Positions 14,272 to 26,651 of a DNA stretch of 64,000 nt are shown piece after piece. Source of the DNA: Mimachlamys varia. Taxonomy: Eukaryota > Mollusca > Bivalvia > Pectinida > Pectinidae. The position numbers and the translations under genes are program-made. Each line of letters starts with the position of its first letter. Positions within the stretch are counted from its first letter, which is position 1. The notes under the pieces are model-generated. The model was given only the letters and a program-made list of their open reading frames with translations, ran no database searches and had not been told where the DNA came from. The DNA lies in contig OX392532.1 of assembly GCA_947623455.1 (NCBI GenBank), forward strand, positions 62,001-126,000, given 5' to 3'.

Positions 14272-17200
14272 ATAATACGCCATAGTATACCAGGGGACTT
14301 CCTTACTCAATAATAAGCCACAGTATACCAGGGGACTTCCTTACTCAATAATAAGCCACAGTTTACCAGGGGACATCCTTACTCAATAATAAGCCACAGT
14401 TTACCAGGGGACATCCTTACTCAATAATAAGCCACAGTTTACCAGGGGACATCCTTACTCAATAATAAGCCACAGTTTACCAGGGGACATCCTTACTCAA
14501 TAATAAGCCACAGTTTACCAGGGGACATCCTTACTCAATAATAAGCAACAGGTTATAATATACCAGGGGACTTCCTTACTCAATAGTAAGTCACAATTTA
14601 CCAGGGGACTTCCTTACTCAATAATAAGCCACAGTATACCAGGGGACTTCCTTACTCAATAATAAGCCACAGTTTACCAGGGGACTACCTTACTCAATAA
14701 TAAGCCACAGTTTACCAGGGGACATCCTTACTCAATAATAAGCAACAGTATACCAGGGGACTTCCTTACTCAATAATAAGCCACAGGTTATAATATACCA
14801 GGGGACTTCCTTACTCAATAATAAGCCACAGGTTATAATATACCAGGGGACATCCTTACTCAATAATAAGCCACAGTATACCAGGGGACTTCCTTACTCA
14901 ATAGTAAGTCACAGTATACCAGGGGACATCCTTACTCAATAATAAGCAACAGTATACCAGGGGACATCCTTACTCAATAATAAGCCACAGTTTACCAGGG
15001 GACTTCCTTACTCAATAATAAGCAACAGTATACCAGGGGACTTCCTTACTCAATAGTAAGTCACAGTATACCAGGGGACATCCTTACTCAATAATAAGCC
15101 ACAGTATACCAGGGGACTTCCTTACACAATAATAAGCAACAGTATACCAGGGGACTTCCTTACACAATAATAAGCAACAGTATACCAGGGGACATCCTTA
15201 CTCAATAATAAGCAACAGTATACCAGGGAACTTCCTTACTCAATAATAAGCCACAGTATACCAGGGGACTTCCTTACTCAATAGTAAGTCACAGTATACC
15301 AGGGGACATCCTTACTCAATAATAAGCAACAGTATACCAGGGAACTTCCTTACTCAATAATAAGCCACAGTATACCAGGGGACTTCCTTACTCAATAGTA
15401 AGTCACAGTATACCAGGGGACATCCTTACTCAATAATAAGCAACAGTATACCAGGGGACATCCTTACTCAATAATAAGCAACAGTATACCAGGGAACTTC
15501 CTTACTCAATAATAAGCCACAGTTTACCAGGGGACTTCCTTACTCAATAATAAGCCACAGTATACCAGGGGACTTCCTTACTCAATAATAAGCCACAGTA
15601 TACCAGGGGACTTCCTTACTCAATAATAAGTCATAGTATACCAGGGGACTTCCTTACTCAATAATAAGCCACAGTATACCAGGGGACTTCCTTACTCAAT
15701 AATAAGCAACAGTATACCAGGGAACTTCCTTACTCAATAATAAGCCACAGTTTACCAGGGGACTTCCTTACTCAATAATAAGCCACAGTATACCAGGGGA
15801 CTTCCTTACTCAATAATAAGCCACAGTATACCAGGGGACATCCTTACTCAATAATAAGCCACAGTATACCAGGGGACTTCCTTACTCAATAATAAGTCAT
15901 AGTATACCAGGGGACTTCCTTACTCAATAATAAGCCACAGTATACCAGGGGACTTCCTTACTCAATAATAAGCCACAGTATACCAGGGGACATCCTTACT
16001 CAATAATAAGTCATAGTATACCAGGGGACTTCCTTACTCAATAATAAGCAACAGTATACCAGGGAACTTCCTTACTCAGTAATAAGCCACAGTTTATCAG
16101 GGGACTTTCTTACTCAATAATAAGCCACAGTTTATCAGGGGACTTCCTTACTCAATAATAAGCCACAGTTTATCAGGGGACTTCCTTACTCAATAATAAG
16201 CCACAGTTTATCAGTAGGGCTGGGCGGTTTCACTGGTATACCGGTATACCGTGGTATAAAGTTTTGATGGTACGTACGGTGGTACACTTGTCCTGTACCG
16301 GTTTTTTGGGGACTTTCATTTAACTTAACAATTTGAAAGAACTATTTGTTACATAGATCAATTGAAATTCCAATATGGTTTAATAATAATTTCCTGTAAG
16401 TTTGCTGATCAACTAGGACAGACATAGCTTCACTCAAACAATATTAGAGGATATATACACAATGAGAAACTTATGACAGGCCTCTTGTGGATTGGCTTCA
16501 AAACAAAAACAGCCCGAGACCTTTAGCTAACTCAAACATTCAATCAAGGTGGTATTCCGTGGTACGTACCGCAGTATTTGCCTAAATACTGTGGTATACC
16601 GAGGTACGCTTGATTTTGTGGTACCCAGCTCTATTTATCAGGGGACTTCCTTACTCAATAATAAGCCACAGTTTATCAGGGGACTTCCTTACTCAATAAT
16701 AAGCCACAGTTTACCAGGGGACTTTCTTACTCAATAATAAGCAACAGTATACCAGGGGACTTCCTTACTCAATAATAAGCAACAGTATACCAGGGGACTT
16801 CCTTACTCAATAATAAGCCACAGTATACCAGGGGACATCCTTACTCAATAGTAAGTCACAGTTTACCAGGGGACATCCTTACTCAATAATAAGCCACAGT
16901 ATACCAGGGGACATCCTTACTCAATAATAAGCCACAGTATACCAGGGGACTTCCTTACACAATAATAAGCAACAGTATACCAGGGGACTTCCTTACACAA
17001 TAATAAGCAACAGTATACCAGGGGACTTCCTTACTCAATAATAAGCCACAGTATACCAGGGAACATCCTTACTCAATAATAAGCCACAGTATACCAGGGG
17101 ACTTCCTTACTCAATAATAAGCAACAGTATACCAGGGGACTTCCTTACACAATAATAAGCCACAGTATACCAGGGGACATCCTTACTCAATAATAAGCCA

Positions 17201-17655
17201 CAGTATACCAGGGGACTTCCTTACTCAATAATAAGCAACAGTATACCAGGGGACATCCTTACTCAATAATAAGCAACAGTATACCAGGGGACTTCCTTAC
17301 TCAATAATAAGTCACAGTATACCAGGGGACATCCTTACTCAATAATAAGTCACAGTATACCAGGGGACATCCTTACTCAATAATAAGTCACAGTATACCA
17401 GGGAACTTCCTTACTCAATAGTAAGTCACAGTTTACCAGGGGACTACCTTACTCAATAATAAGCCACAGTTTATCAGGGGACTTCCTTACTCAATAATAA
17501 GCAACAGTATACCAGGGGACATCCTTACTCAATAATAAGCAACAGTATACCAGGGGACTTCCTTACTCAATAATAAGCCACAGGTTATAATATACCAGGG
17601 GACTTCCTTACTCAATAATAAGTCATAGTATACCAGGGGACATCCTTACTCAAAG
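14272..17655. repeat. 38-bp minisatellite array, about 78 copies, split by a MITE
   Basis: The unit is 38 bp, built from TATACCAGGGGACTTCCTTA, CTCAATAATAAG and CCACAG. Variants include GACATCC for GACTTCC, TTTACC or TTTATC for TATACC, and some units with an extra GGTTATAA. It lies about 210 bp downstream (gene sense) of GOSR1 exon 2, so it sits inside intron 2 of that gene. It is interrupted at 16215-16633 by a mobile element. The units flanking the insertion carry the TTTATC variant. Confidence 0.96.
16215..16633. mobile_element. hAT-type MITE inserted in the 38-bp array
   Basis: This 419-bp insert has short terminal inverted repeats: it begins TAGGGCTGGG and ends CCCAGCTCTA, with one mismatch. 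It is flanked by an exact 8-bp direct repeat, TTTATCAG, at 16207-16214 and 16634-16641. An 8-bp duplication and a GGGCTGGG-like end are typical of hAT transposons. There is no transposase frame, so it is non-autonomous. Subterminal GGTATACCGG and GGTACGTACC motifs recur in both ends. Because it landed in a repeat unit, the target sequence before insertion is known. Confidence 0.88.
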
Positions 17656-17866
17656 AGGAATTGTTTAATATCACAGGCAATCTGTATAAACTTGACTATC
17701 GAAATGATATACATGTAAAGTACATATCATTTATGTACAGTATATTGTTCAAGTGCCAGAGTAAAGTTTCACTTGATTTAGTGAACTGTGTCCAGATCGG
17801 AGTTGAAACGTTCAGGAAAAATCAGTTCATACACAATTGTAGTTAATAAGTGATTTGTTAAGTTAC

Positions 17867-20800
17867 CTTCCAAATTCATTGTGAGAAGAGTAGTTTGTTC
17901 CTAGCTTGCTGAATGAAACCAACTTCAAATCAATTTCATTTTCCAACTGCCGAGCCTGTTTACGAAGATCTGCAAAGAAAGCAGAAAACACAAACTTGTA
18001 ACATGCACATAATGATGTAATTATTTGTATTAAAACTGTAGACATCTTCCTCAACACATTGGAATCAATATTGTGTTTTACTGTACATCTACCGTATTAC
18101 CTGCCTATTGCCGGAAGGTATACAATTATTTTTACATCAGAAGATGCTTGGTGCGGGCTATCTGGTGATGGGGACTATCTATGGAATTTTTTTACCAAAT
18201 AAAGAAAATGCGGGCTACATGTATTTATTTACATCTCCCCCTTCTTGTGCTTAGTAAACTCTGACTGGGAATATATTAGCGTATACGCAATAAAAAAACC
18301 TTGGCGGATTGATATTTGTTCAAATATGGCGTCGTTTACACTTCAGGAAAATAAGTATTCGCTGACGGCCATTGTTTGGTTCCTTCAAGTTTTTGAAACA
18401 TTGGACATATTTTGAATCAATTTCCATTGTTTATACAATAGATAATTTCTAGCAAACTTTTGATTCCAAATGATGCGCATTCGAAATTCTTTGACAGTAA
18501 TGCAAACATGGTGGCGCCCTGCAGTTGTGAAGTCTGACGTCGGACCGCGTCACAACCAGATTAATTTGTCAAGGTGTGAACATAACGACCATTATAAATA
18601 AAGAAATATGTTCGAAGTGCTGGTTTTATCATTTAATACCAAATTTACAAATGCAGTTATAAAGAAAACTAGTGTTATTCACTGTGTTCTTCTAAACTTA
18701 CCAATATATCGATGAAGATGCAGTGGACTATATTATCTTAGCAACCACTGCTATCGTAGTTACCATCATAGCAACCTGCTTCAAATGTGTTTTTATCTTT
18801 GTATAACACTTGAAAATTGATAATGATGTAAATATAAGGATTTTACCTCATTTTGACTGCATATACGGCAGTATGCCCGCAGTTGGCATACTACCGTATA
18901 CACACTCAAAATGAGGTACAATCCTTATATATGCGCTTTACATTGTTAAATTTTTCCAATTGTATGTACAATGTAAATCATTGATAAGTTTATATATTGC
19001 TTTAATCATATACACACATATATATTTACAAAATAAGCACATTATTTCCATCATGTCTCTGATTTCCAAAATTCAAAACATTAAATCACAAAGTCACACA
19101 TGAAGTATTTTTGTATTCACCAGGTATACATTTGATGTATGAACGGCAGGCAATCTGTCAGTGCAGGCTATCTGGTATTTATCTTTCAAAAGCATCAAAA
19201 ATGTCTTCATTTACTTCCCCTGAGCTATAAATTGGTGCGGTTGCAGGAAATTAGGGTAGATACATACATGTATGTTGTAGAGCTGAGTATTTGGCCAATA
19301 CTATATATATGATGTACAAAGGTATACCACTGTAATTGACCTTTTCAGCTTTAATGGTAAAGGTCTGACTATTTTTTGTTCTGATGCTAATCAACAAAGT
19401 GCCTGTCATAAGTTTCTCATATCATGATCCTCTTGTGTGTTTGAGTAAAGCTATGTCTGTATTAGATGATCAGCAAAAGTTTAAGAAAACTAAATCAACC
19501 ATGTTTGGAATTCCATCTGATCTATGTTACAACCTACAAGTATATATAATTATATATGAAGTTCTTTGATAATTTGTAACAACATCTCCAGTAGAAGTGC
19601 TTGGGGTGTTGTTTCTTGATCCTTGATCTTCAGATTTTTTTTTTTTTTTTGTTTGTTTTTTGTAGGGGGGAGGGGTTAATGTCAATGCATTTAAAATGGA
19701 AATTCCAGAAATAGGATATCAAACATTTAAAGCACTCCTCTTATAACACAGATTGTCAAATTAATTGACAAATTACTTAAAATAAATAATATCAATGTGA
19801 AGCCCACTTTATAGAAATTTCTACACATGTACACTACAATTACTGTACTGCTTAGCAACATCTTGTAGTAATCAATATGTGGTTGTTTCACCCTAAATCC
19901 TGTTTCACATTTAATTTTGCTTTTTTATGATTTTGCTGGGTTGTTTCAATTTAAATAATTGAAATGGAGAAACTTTTTGTGTTTGCCAAGTTTGGACACT
20001 AAAAACATTTCAATTAAATCTCTTTTTTCATTTGTTTTTCTTGATTGATCAAACCTGTTAAGAGCCTTACATGAAATTCTTTTGACAACACAATTATTGC
20101 CTCCAGATTAAATAAAGCTACTTTAGTGTATGTGAAGTATGACAATATTGACATACATTGATTCATAATAAATGAATATGAATATTAAAGTAATCATTTT
20201 ATGATTTAGATAAATTAGACTGGTATTTTCAAACTAAAAAAAAAGTAGAGTTACATTTGAATATTAGGACATAACACCCCATTTTGTGAACAGGATTTTG
20301 GGCAAAATCATCCAAATCTATTTCATCCATTGTCATCTTGCATTATAGTCTGAGTTTCATAGCTCTGACACCAGACTTGGGCAGTCACACTTTATCAGGT
20401 TGAAGTCTGGTGTACATATTGGGTCAAAATGCACTGCTACATATGAAAACCTGGATTTATTAGGTACAATGTATCTGGGAGAGTTTTGAGTTGCTAACAA
20501 GAAAAATTGGCTATGACACAATACACTAGTACTAATATTAATACCCGGCCTCCTATGTCTCTGCCCCGGCCGGTTATTAAATCGGTTCCATGCCTCGTAA
20601 TGGAGCAAGCCCGGTGTGATTCACACCGGGGGCGATTTTTGCAACATTTATCGCCCGATTGGTTCTCATTGATAAATATACTTAAATTATAAACCATTTC
20701 TGTTGATCTCCTACCTAACTTGTAATTAAAATGCACCAAAAATATCGTTAAATATCAAGTTTAAGTAACGAAGCATCAACTGAAATGAGTAGCGGCAGCC

Positions 20801-21816
20801 ATGATTAAGACTTCAGTAAATTTCTTGGTTTCTTTTCTGAAGAGTTCCTCTAAACTTGTGAATGGGCGCCCGCGTGCGGACCAAATAAGGAAGTCGTAGT
20901 AAGCCGTAGTAACTCTATATTTGGCCATTCAGGCCATATATAAAAACGAGATTTGAGATAACCTCACACGTGAACTGTCATGCAGCTAACAATACACATA
21001 CATCTGATTCAATAAAAGGATTATTATTGATCTAAACTCACTCTTATTATTACCAACTATAGGCCAAGTTTTTCAATCGTTTGAAACTTCCAAGCTATGT
21101 GGATGCTGTTATTTTACTTTGTACATAGAACACAGGGTCACTGTTCTGATCCAGACCGTAAACGGAAAGTAGATCTGGATTGAAAACTGAAGGTAGCACT
21201 TGGTCGGAAGGGATTGGGTTAGGCTTATGTTGTGGAACAAGATTCCAGCGACTTGGTCAGAAATTGAAAAATATGAGTTTAGAGTGATTTGAGCTATTTC
21301 TACTTTCTAGTAACAAATACATACCCGAATCGGCTTATAATAGGCCGATTGGCGTAGGCCTATTATACGCCGATTTTCCCCGACCTGGTTATAATCCTTG
21401 ACAGTTATGCAGGAAAATCATACTTATACAAATTAAATATTCTTATGATTATTGCCTCTGATGATGTTTCAATTTACGCTTAACTAATGTCGTTATTCAA
21501 TAACAATAGCTGAAGAATATACAGCACGTGAAGCTAGCAATAGGCCTTTATATAGAATATATTTCAAAATGTGTCGTAGTTTTGTTTTCAATGCGTCAAA
21601 TCTCGTCGGTCAGTGATATCGGTGAGGAGATAAATGTGTTTTTGTTTAGTTTAACGTTAAAATTAATATGTTATTTTACTATGAAAATGAACGCAAAACC
21701 CATTAAGATTATATAGACACATTGATATATCCTTGCAGAGACTTCATAGTAAAGGAATCAAAATAAACTTCGTGACATAAGTGCGTACCTTCCCAAAAGT
21801 TCCCCATGTCGGCCAT
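17867..21816 (-). CDS. GOSR1: Golgi SNAP receptor complex member 1 (GOS28), first two coding exons, partial
   Basis: GOSR1 is a Qb-SNARE of the Golgi that acts in ER-Golgi and intra-Golgi vesicle fusion. Two exons are visible on the minus strand. Exon 1 (21789-21816) starts ATG and encodes MADMGNFWE plus one base, then a GTACGC donor. Exon 2 (17867-17969) follows a TTTCTTTGCAG acceptor, completes the split codon as Asp and encodes LRKQARQLENEIDLKLVSFS and then KLGTNYSSHNEFG, before a GTAACT donor. The LRKQARQLENE-DLKLVSFSKL block is the hallmark N-terminus of animal GOSR1. Intron 1 is 3.8 kb. The rest of the protein (central helices, SNARE motif, C-terminal membrane anchor) was not found; it must lie left of the satellite arrays or beyond the window, making intron 2 very large. 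Coordinates span both exons and the intron. Confidence 0.92.
18826..18952. repeat. Foldback element in GOSR1 intron 1
   Basis: This is an imperfect inverted repeat. The left arm runs ATAAGGATTTTACCTCATTT through GGCAGTATGCC. The right arm is GGCATACTACCG through CAAAATGAGG and AATCCTTATAT. The arms are about 45 bp with a loop under 15 bp. It looks like a small MITE. No certain target duplication was identified. Confidence 0.7.
18953..21788. other. GOSR1 intron 1 remainder, no gene recognised
   Basis: AT-rich intronic sequence with a poly-T run near 19630 and a perfect short hairpin, CCCGGTGTGATTCACACCGG, near 20608. No exon or conserved protein was recognised on either strand. Confidence 0.4.
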
Positions 21817-23880
21817 GTTAGTTCCACGGTGTCGTACTCTCGCGAGAATATTTCTAATAAATTATCACATTTTATTCATCTGATATCAGAAAGATTGTTT
21901 TTCTTTTCAAGAATAATGTTCACATTGTTCTAAAGAAAAATATTATGTTATTTACATTTTTTTATTTCAATCACCTAAACGGGTGCGTTCGATAGACATG
22001 TTACAGTACGAAAGAGTTTTCTTCCTTTGTTGTAACCAGGCAGTACTGCTGTCGTCAACAAATGTGTATTGCTCCGTAATTTGTCAGTAGCATTAAAATT
22101 AACCTTGTTTATATGCTAAATTCAGCTCTGTCTACGCTTACTCGCCAATGTGTTCACTATGTGAGTATCAATGTAAGCTGTATCTAACAACAATAGGTAT
22201 AACTATTTCACCTCAACCTAATGTTATCAAGGCACATTAATTAATATCTAATGCTTTCAGGTGGCATACATTTTACTTAGGCTTATAAACATTAATATTC
22301 ATTCAGATAAAAGAAAACAATAACATTACATTTAGATGGAAGGTAGCTTTTAATTACAGATGGTATAGATCACTGATTGTATAATTAAAATTTCCTATTC
22401 AAATTGCAAACAATACTGAAAAAAAAAGATATCTTGTGTAATGATTAAATTGTTCTAAAATTGGTCTACGGAAAATTTTAAACTATTTCCCAAAACATAA
22501 TATATATTCTTTTGACGGCTACAATTTCAGATCAATTTCTACAGTGCACTGTGAGATTCCATTTTGTTTGTGTTTCTTTTCGGTATTAATTCCACGATAT
22601 TTGCCAGAATTGACTTAGATCAAATAAGTCATCGTTTTTTACTCTAAGAGTTGTTTTGACCAACACAGAGTTTATGACATGTCTATTTTGGCTTTTGGGA
22701 AATGATGCAAATTATCTAATTTCAATACATACTGTTTTGATTCGATTTTATACTTTCCAAATCTCGTTTCCATATTGTAATTTGATCAAACTAATTAGAT
22801 GATTAATTTTATCAAACAAAGCTTAATTTATCAATATTTCAAATATGATTTGATTTAGACTATTAGATGATTTTATTTAACACATCACATTATATGCTTT
22901 GAAGTTTAATCTGTTGATATTTCACTTCATATATGTATCATGTGCCTGGAAATCAATAGCAATATATATTGACTTATTTAATCTTAATTGACTTATATGT
23001 CAATTTAATACAAATATTTTTTTTCTAAATTATATTACATCTTTTTCCATAATAAAATTATTGCATCAAATCCGAAGTATAGGGTCCCCATTATAGATAA
23101 GCCTATAAGGCGTTATGGGTCACCCAAGGTAAAAGGATTAAAACGTTATTAAATTCAAAACCTGTGATTGTTACCATCTGTGATACTTAATTGTCCACTT
23201 AAATATTGATTTTTTGTATGTTACTGTTTGATTTTTACCTGAATAAATATTATTATTATTATTATTAAATATTGTACTGTACACCTGTATATTCGAGCAT
23301 GCTTGTTCAATTAATAGAACACTCGTCAACAATCGTTAATAGCCTACTAGTATGCCGGCTGAACTTTGAAGGGTTCTATTGTAGTAATGCCATACTACGG
23401 TAAATATCAGCCGATCGTCTTAATTGGCTAAAAATATACACTATACATTGTGCGAAACAACAATAGCGATTAGATTGATATATGTATCTAGATCTCGGTT
23501 CATTTGTAAAACTGTTTTATATACACGCAGCTCTTATTGTGACACTTGTTTCTCACAGGATGTTGGATTTGAACGCCATGGGAAATAAATGTTAGAATTC
23601 CCTCTCGCATATCGGATTATTTGGCGACAATATCTTATCACGATTTATACAACACTACTGAAAAACGGCACTGATCATTTATTATAAAACAACCACATCT
23701 ACAAAAGATATGCATACATGTATTATTCGTTTTAAGTCAGTCAAGTTCAGCATCTTGTGATTCTACGTGGTACATTTTAATTAAGTTAATACATGTTCTA
23801 TAAAGAAATCCATTTCAAACTTTGCTAAGTTTGGAAGCTCTTTAATAATAGAAAAAAACAAGTAGAAAATAAATAAGAGA
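21817..23880. other. GOSR1 upstream region and AT-rich intergenic DNA
   Basis: The bases immediately right of 21816 should contain the GOSR1 promoter and 5' UTR. The local CTCTCGCGAGAATA contains a TCTCGCGAGA palindrome, known in other animals as a core element of TATA-less housekeeping promoters, at about 21837-21848, roughly 25 bp upstream of the start codon. Beyond it the DNA is AT-rich with an ATT microsatellite near 23248. No gene was seen. Confidence 0.45.
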
Positions 23881-24420
23881 ATACCGAGGCGTTAACAAAA
23901 TCATAATCCAAATTCAAAATCGATTAAACCAGGGGCAAACTATGAACAAAGGAAAGATTTACATGGAGACTCTTGTAAACGTACAAGAGAATAAGACCAG
24001 GTGTTCCGGAAAGGTAAGCGTCTTCTGCTTCATCGACGACACCCGCCATGTAAATCTTGGTCACATCCATGTAAACATCAAGTCCTCAAAATGAGAACCG
24101 AGTATCATTGTCAATCACAACAAGTAAACACACTAATGTGCATACTCAAAAACGTCCATCTTCATATAATAATATGCAACATTTATATAACGCTCTATAT
24201 GATTTGTAAAATTACTCTAAAGCACTTCACAACATGTAAAATACAGAATATTTCTCAATGAGACAAAGATGGCGACCATAAAACTTGCCCATAGTTCTGA
24301 TCAACCCGCATCTCTCGAATCCTTGTGTTGGTAGTTTGTTTGTCAGCAGTCGACATCGATCACGAAAAGAAGTAGGTTCCTTTAGGTTAAGGTTAGGGTT
24401 AGGGTTAGGACCCTTGAATA
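23880..24420 (-). mobile_element. Penelope-type element tail fragment, copy 1
   Basis: This carries the dispersed block around GTGTTCCGGAAAGGTAAGCG, CTTCATCGACGACACCCGCC and ATGTAAATCTTGGTCACATC, then a block around CAAAGATGGCGACCATAAAA. The same blocks lie just behind the reverse transcriptase remnant at 48130-49000, on the opposite strand. I therefore assign it as the 3' region of that element read on the minus strand. It ends near a short telomere-like run. Confidence 0.65.
24382..24411. repeat. Short interstitial telomere-like repeat
   Basis: A GGTTAAGG leader is followed by three consecutive GGTTAG units, matching the animal telomere repeat TTAGGG. It is too short to be a former chromosome end and sits at the edge of an element fragment. 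Confidence 0.7.
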
Positions 24421-24464
24421 TTCAACAAAAACTAATAATAAAAAACATTTACACGGAATCAATT

Positions 24465-24960
24465 GAAAAAATGAAAAGAATAAGACCAGGTGTTCAGGAA
24501 AGTAAGCATTTTTCCCGCTCTATTAACGTCACCCGCCATGTAAATCTAAGTTAGTTCCCAGTAAATGGCATGACCTCAAAGTGAGAACTGAGATATAATT
24601 TTAAAACACAAGCAGGCATACTACATAATAAGCATGCTCAAAAACGTCCATCTTCAAATCATAGAAGGGTGTATATTATTTCTCAATGAGACAAATATGG
24701 CCACCATAAATCTTGCTCATAGTCTTCATCAACTTGCATCGCTCGAATCACTGTGCGGTAAATGTTTTCGTTATAACAGCTGGCATTTATCACGAAAATC
24801 TTGATATTCAGAGCAAGACCTAGAATGACGAATCAGCTACGACATGTAAACACCACAGAATGGAGAAGCAGTGATGTTACTATCAAGCAAGGGAAAGTTC
24901 ACGATTGGAGATATCGTACAGCTTAGTTGTACAATGTACGTCGCCCGTGTTGGTCATAGC
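24465..24960 (-). mobile_element. Penelope-type element tail fragment, copy 2
   Basis: This is a second, more diverged copy of the block in copy 1, starting at AGACCAGGTGTTCAGGAAAG. It includes the CACCCGCCATGTAAATCTAA stretch, a CAAATATGGCCACCATAAAT stretch, and a further tail through ACGAATCAGCTACGACATGT. The same tail follows the copy at 46320-46860. It lies in direct orientation to copy 1, giving a tandem pair. Confidence 0.6.
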
Positions 24961-26174
24961 TTATCAACTAATAAGACGTATGCAGGTTATGCTTATTTAT
25001 TTATATCCATAACTGCTTGTAAGCTCATACATGTATAACGATAGAAAGAACAAGGAAAGTCTGAAGGAAGTGACGTAATTCGGTATGGTAAGAACCCAGG
25101 AGGCATTTGAAGAAGGTGGTGTATGCTCGTGTTTGTTCATGTTAAAGTCACGTCTAACTGATTTAGTCACATTCAATATGACGCGTAAACACTACACAAA
25201 GTTCGTAAACAATTGGCCACATAGTAAAAAGGTGCGACAGAGCTCGCATATTGCAATGTAAAAGTAAGATATTTACTGGAACAATATCTACGCTATACGA
25301 CAAACTTGGCGATTTCGATTTTCCAGTCGGGAAATATTCTTTTCTTGATAGTTACGTCTCTACTTCTTAAAAATGTTGTGTTTACATATTGCAAGTTGCT
25401 TTGTTATTATGGGGCTTGTTATTGGTATTGAGATATTCGTGATAGATGTTGGCTGACGCAGACGCATTGTTCGACAGTATTTCATCTTTCGAAAAAAACG
25501 GTCAGTGTGTAAGTAGGCCTAGGGTTACCTAGGTTATCAAGCAGGCCTAGTTCTTTTTGCAAGCAGTGAATGTAATAGGGTTTGCAAACAATGATCAAGT
25601 TGTTAGATGCTTTGTCTGCAGACACAATTACATACATTGTACTTATCATGTATCATGCAGTTTGTCGCAATAATAGCACTACAGTGCTAATGTTTATTGT
25701 TTTAAATATGCGACTTTAAATAAAAAAATTTGTATCTTGTATCTTGTAGATCGTTGAGTGTTGCTCGAACATCGGGGTCAAGAAATATCGTCTATTTTAC
25801 AACTGACAATCTTATATATTCATTATGAAGCATTATATCTATAGAGCAAGATGTTTACAACAAACTTTATCAGTACAAGCAATAAAACTTATTATTAAAG
25901 ATAACTATAATATTCAAAAATGTATTTGCATTAGTGGCGATAACGAAGATATGGGCTTTCACAATTGATTGAAACAATAGGACATATTATTAGAGCTAAC
26001 ACCCAACTCCTGACAACACATGTTGATGATGATGATGATGATGATGATGATTGTTGTTGATTGTAAAAGTTGAAGGTTGATGATTCATGTAACTGGAAAA
26101 TATCTTTTAAAAGGTTATATTAAAAGAAACTTCGCAAACAACAAAAAATAAAGAAAAATGACTGGAATGATGCT
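24961..26174. other. Intergenic region upstream of the BTB-Kelch gene
   Basis: Unique AT-rich sequence. It may contain the untranslated first exon and promoter of the downstream BTB-Kelch gene, but none could be placed. A (GAT)n microsatellite lies at 26023-26051. Confidence 0.4.
26023..26051. repeat. (GAT)n microsatellite
   Basis: About nine to ten consecutive GAT triplets, followed by a short TTG run. Confidence 0.9.
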
Positions 26175-26420
26175 TCAGTTCTTACACTGAGGACGTGATA
26201 TTTGCTTGGATATAACCGAGATTTACATGGCGGGTGTCGTCGATGAAGAACAAGACGCTAACCCTTCCATAACATCTGTCTAATTTTCATGTCATATTCG
26301 AAAATTCTCCGTGTAAATATTTTATTTGTTCATATTTTGTCCCTAGTTTAATCGATTTTGAGTTTGGATTTAGGTTTTGCTAGCTATTCGGTATTCCCTG
26401 ATTGTTTTGCATATATGTGT
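26175..26420 (+). mobile_element. Penelope-type element tail fragment, copy 3
   Basis: Contains ACCGAGATTTACATGGCGGG and TGTCGTCGATGAAGAACAAG. This is the complement of the block in copies 1 and 2, so it has the same orientation as the reverse transcriptase at 48130. It continues through a TCATATTTTGTCCCTAGTTT stretch that copy 1 carries in reverse. It ends close to the 3' splice site upstream of the BTB-Kelch CDS. Confidence 0.6.
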
Positions 26421-26533
26421 CTAGCTTCAAATTCTCCTGTTGAAAAGAAATCCCATTTAAGTCCCTGAATGGACAAAATCATCTGATGAAAATATTTGAT
26501 ATGAAATCAACAATTTCAGAATTTTCAATGATA

Positions 26534-26552
26534 TCCACTTTTTTTCAATAGG
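26534..26552 (+). promoter_or_regulatory. Probable 3' splice site in the 5' UTR of the BTB-Kelch gene
   Basis: A pyrimidine tract, CCACTTTTTTTCAATAG, ends at 26551, about 100 bp upstream of the ATG at 26652. It is a good acceptor and would join a non-coding first exon to the single coding exon. The matching donor was not identified. Confidence 0.5.
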
Positions 26553-26651
26553 TCAGGCACTAAAGAGAGTTTGACTGCCGGGGATGCAAATGAACACAAT
26601 TATATTGAAATAAAATAAACTCAGAAAAGGAAACTTTTCTGTGAATGAACA

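Noticed and set aside
24001..24261. 86-aa plus-strand frame and similar frames in the element tails (36466-36729, 46354-46539, 49068-49265)
   Set aside because: These are parts of the same dispersed non-coding tail read in different frames. No consistent protein is conserved between copies.
24382..24411. Former telomere or chromosome fusion point
   Set aside because: Only three GGTTAG units; too short, and attached to an element fragment.
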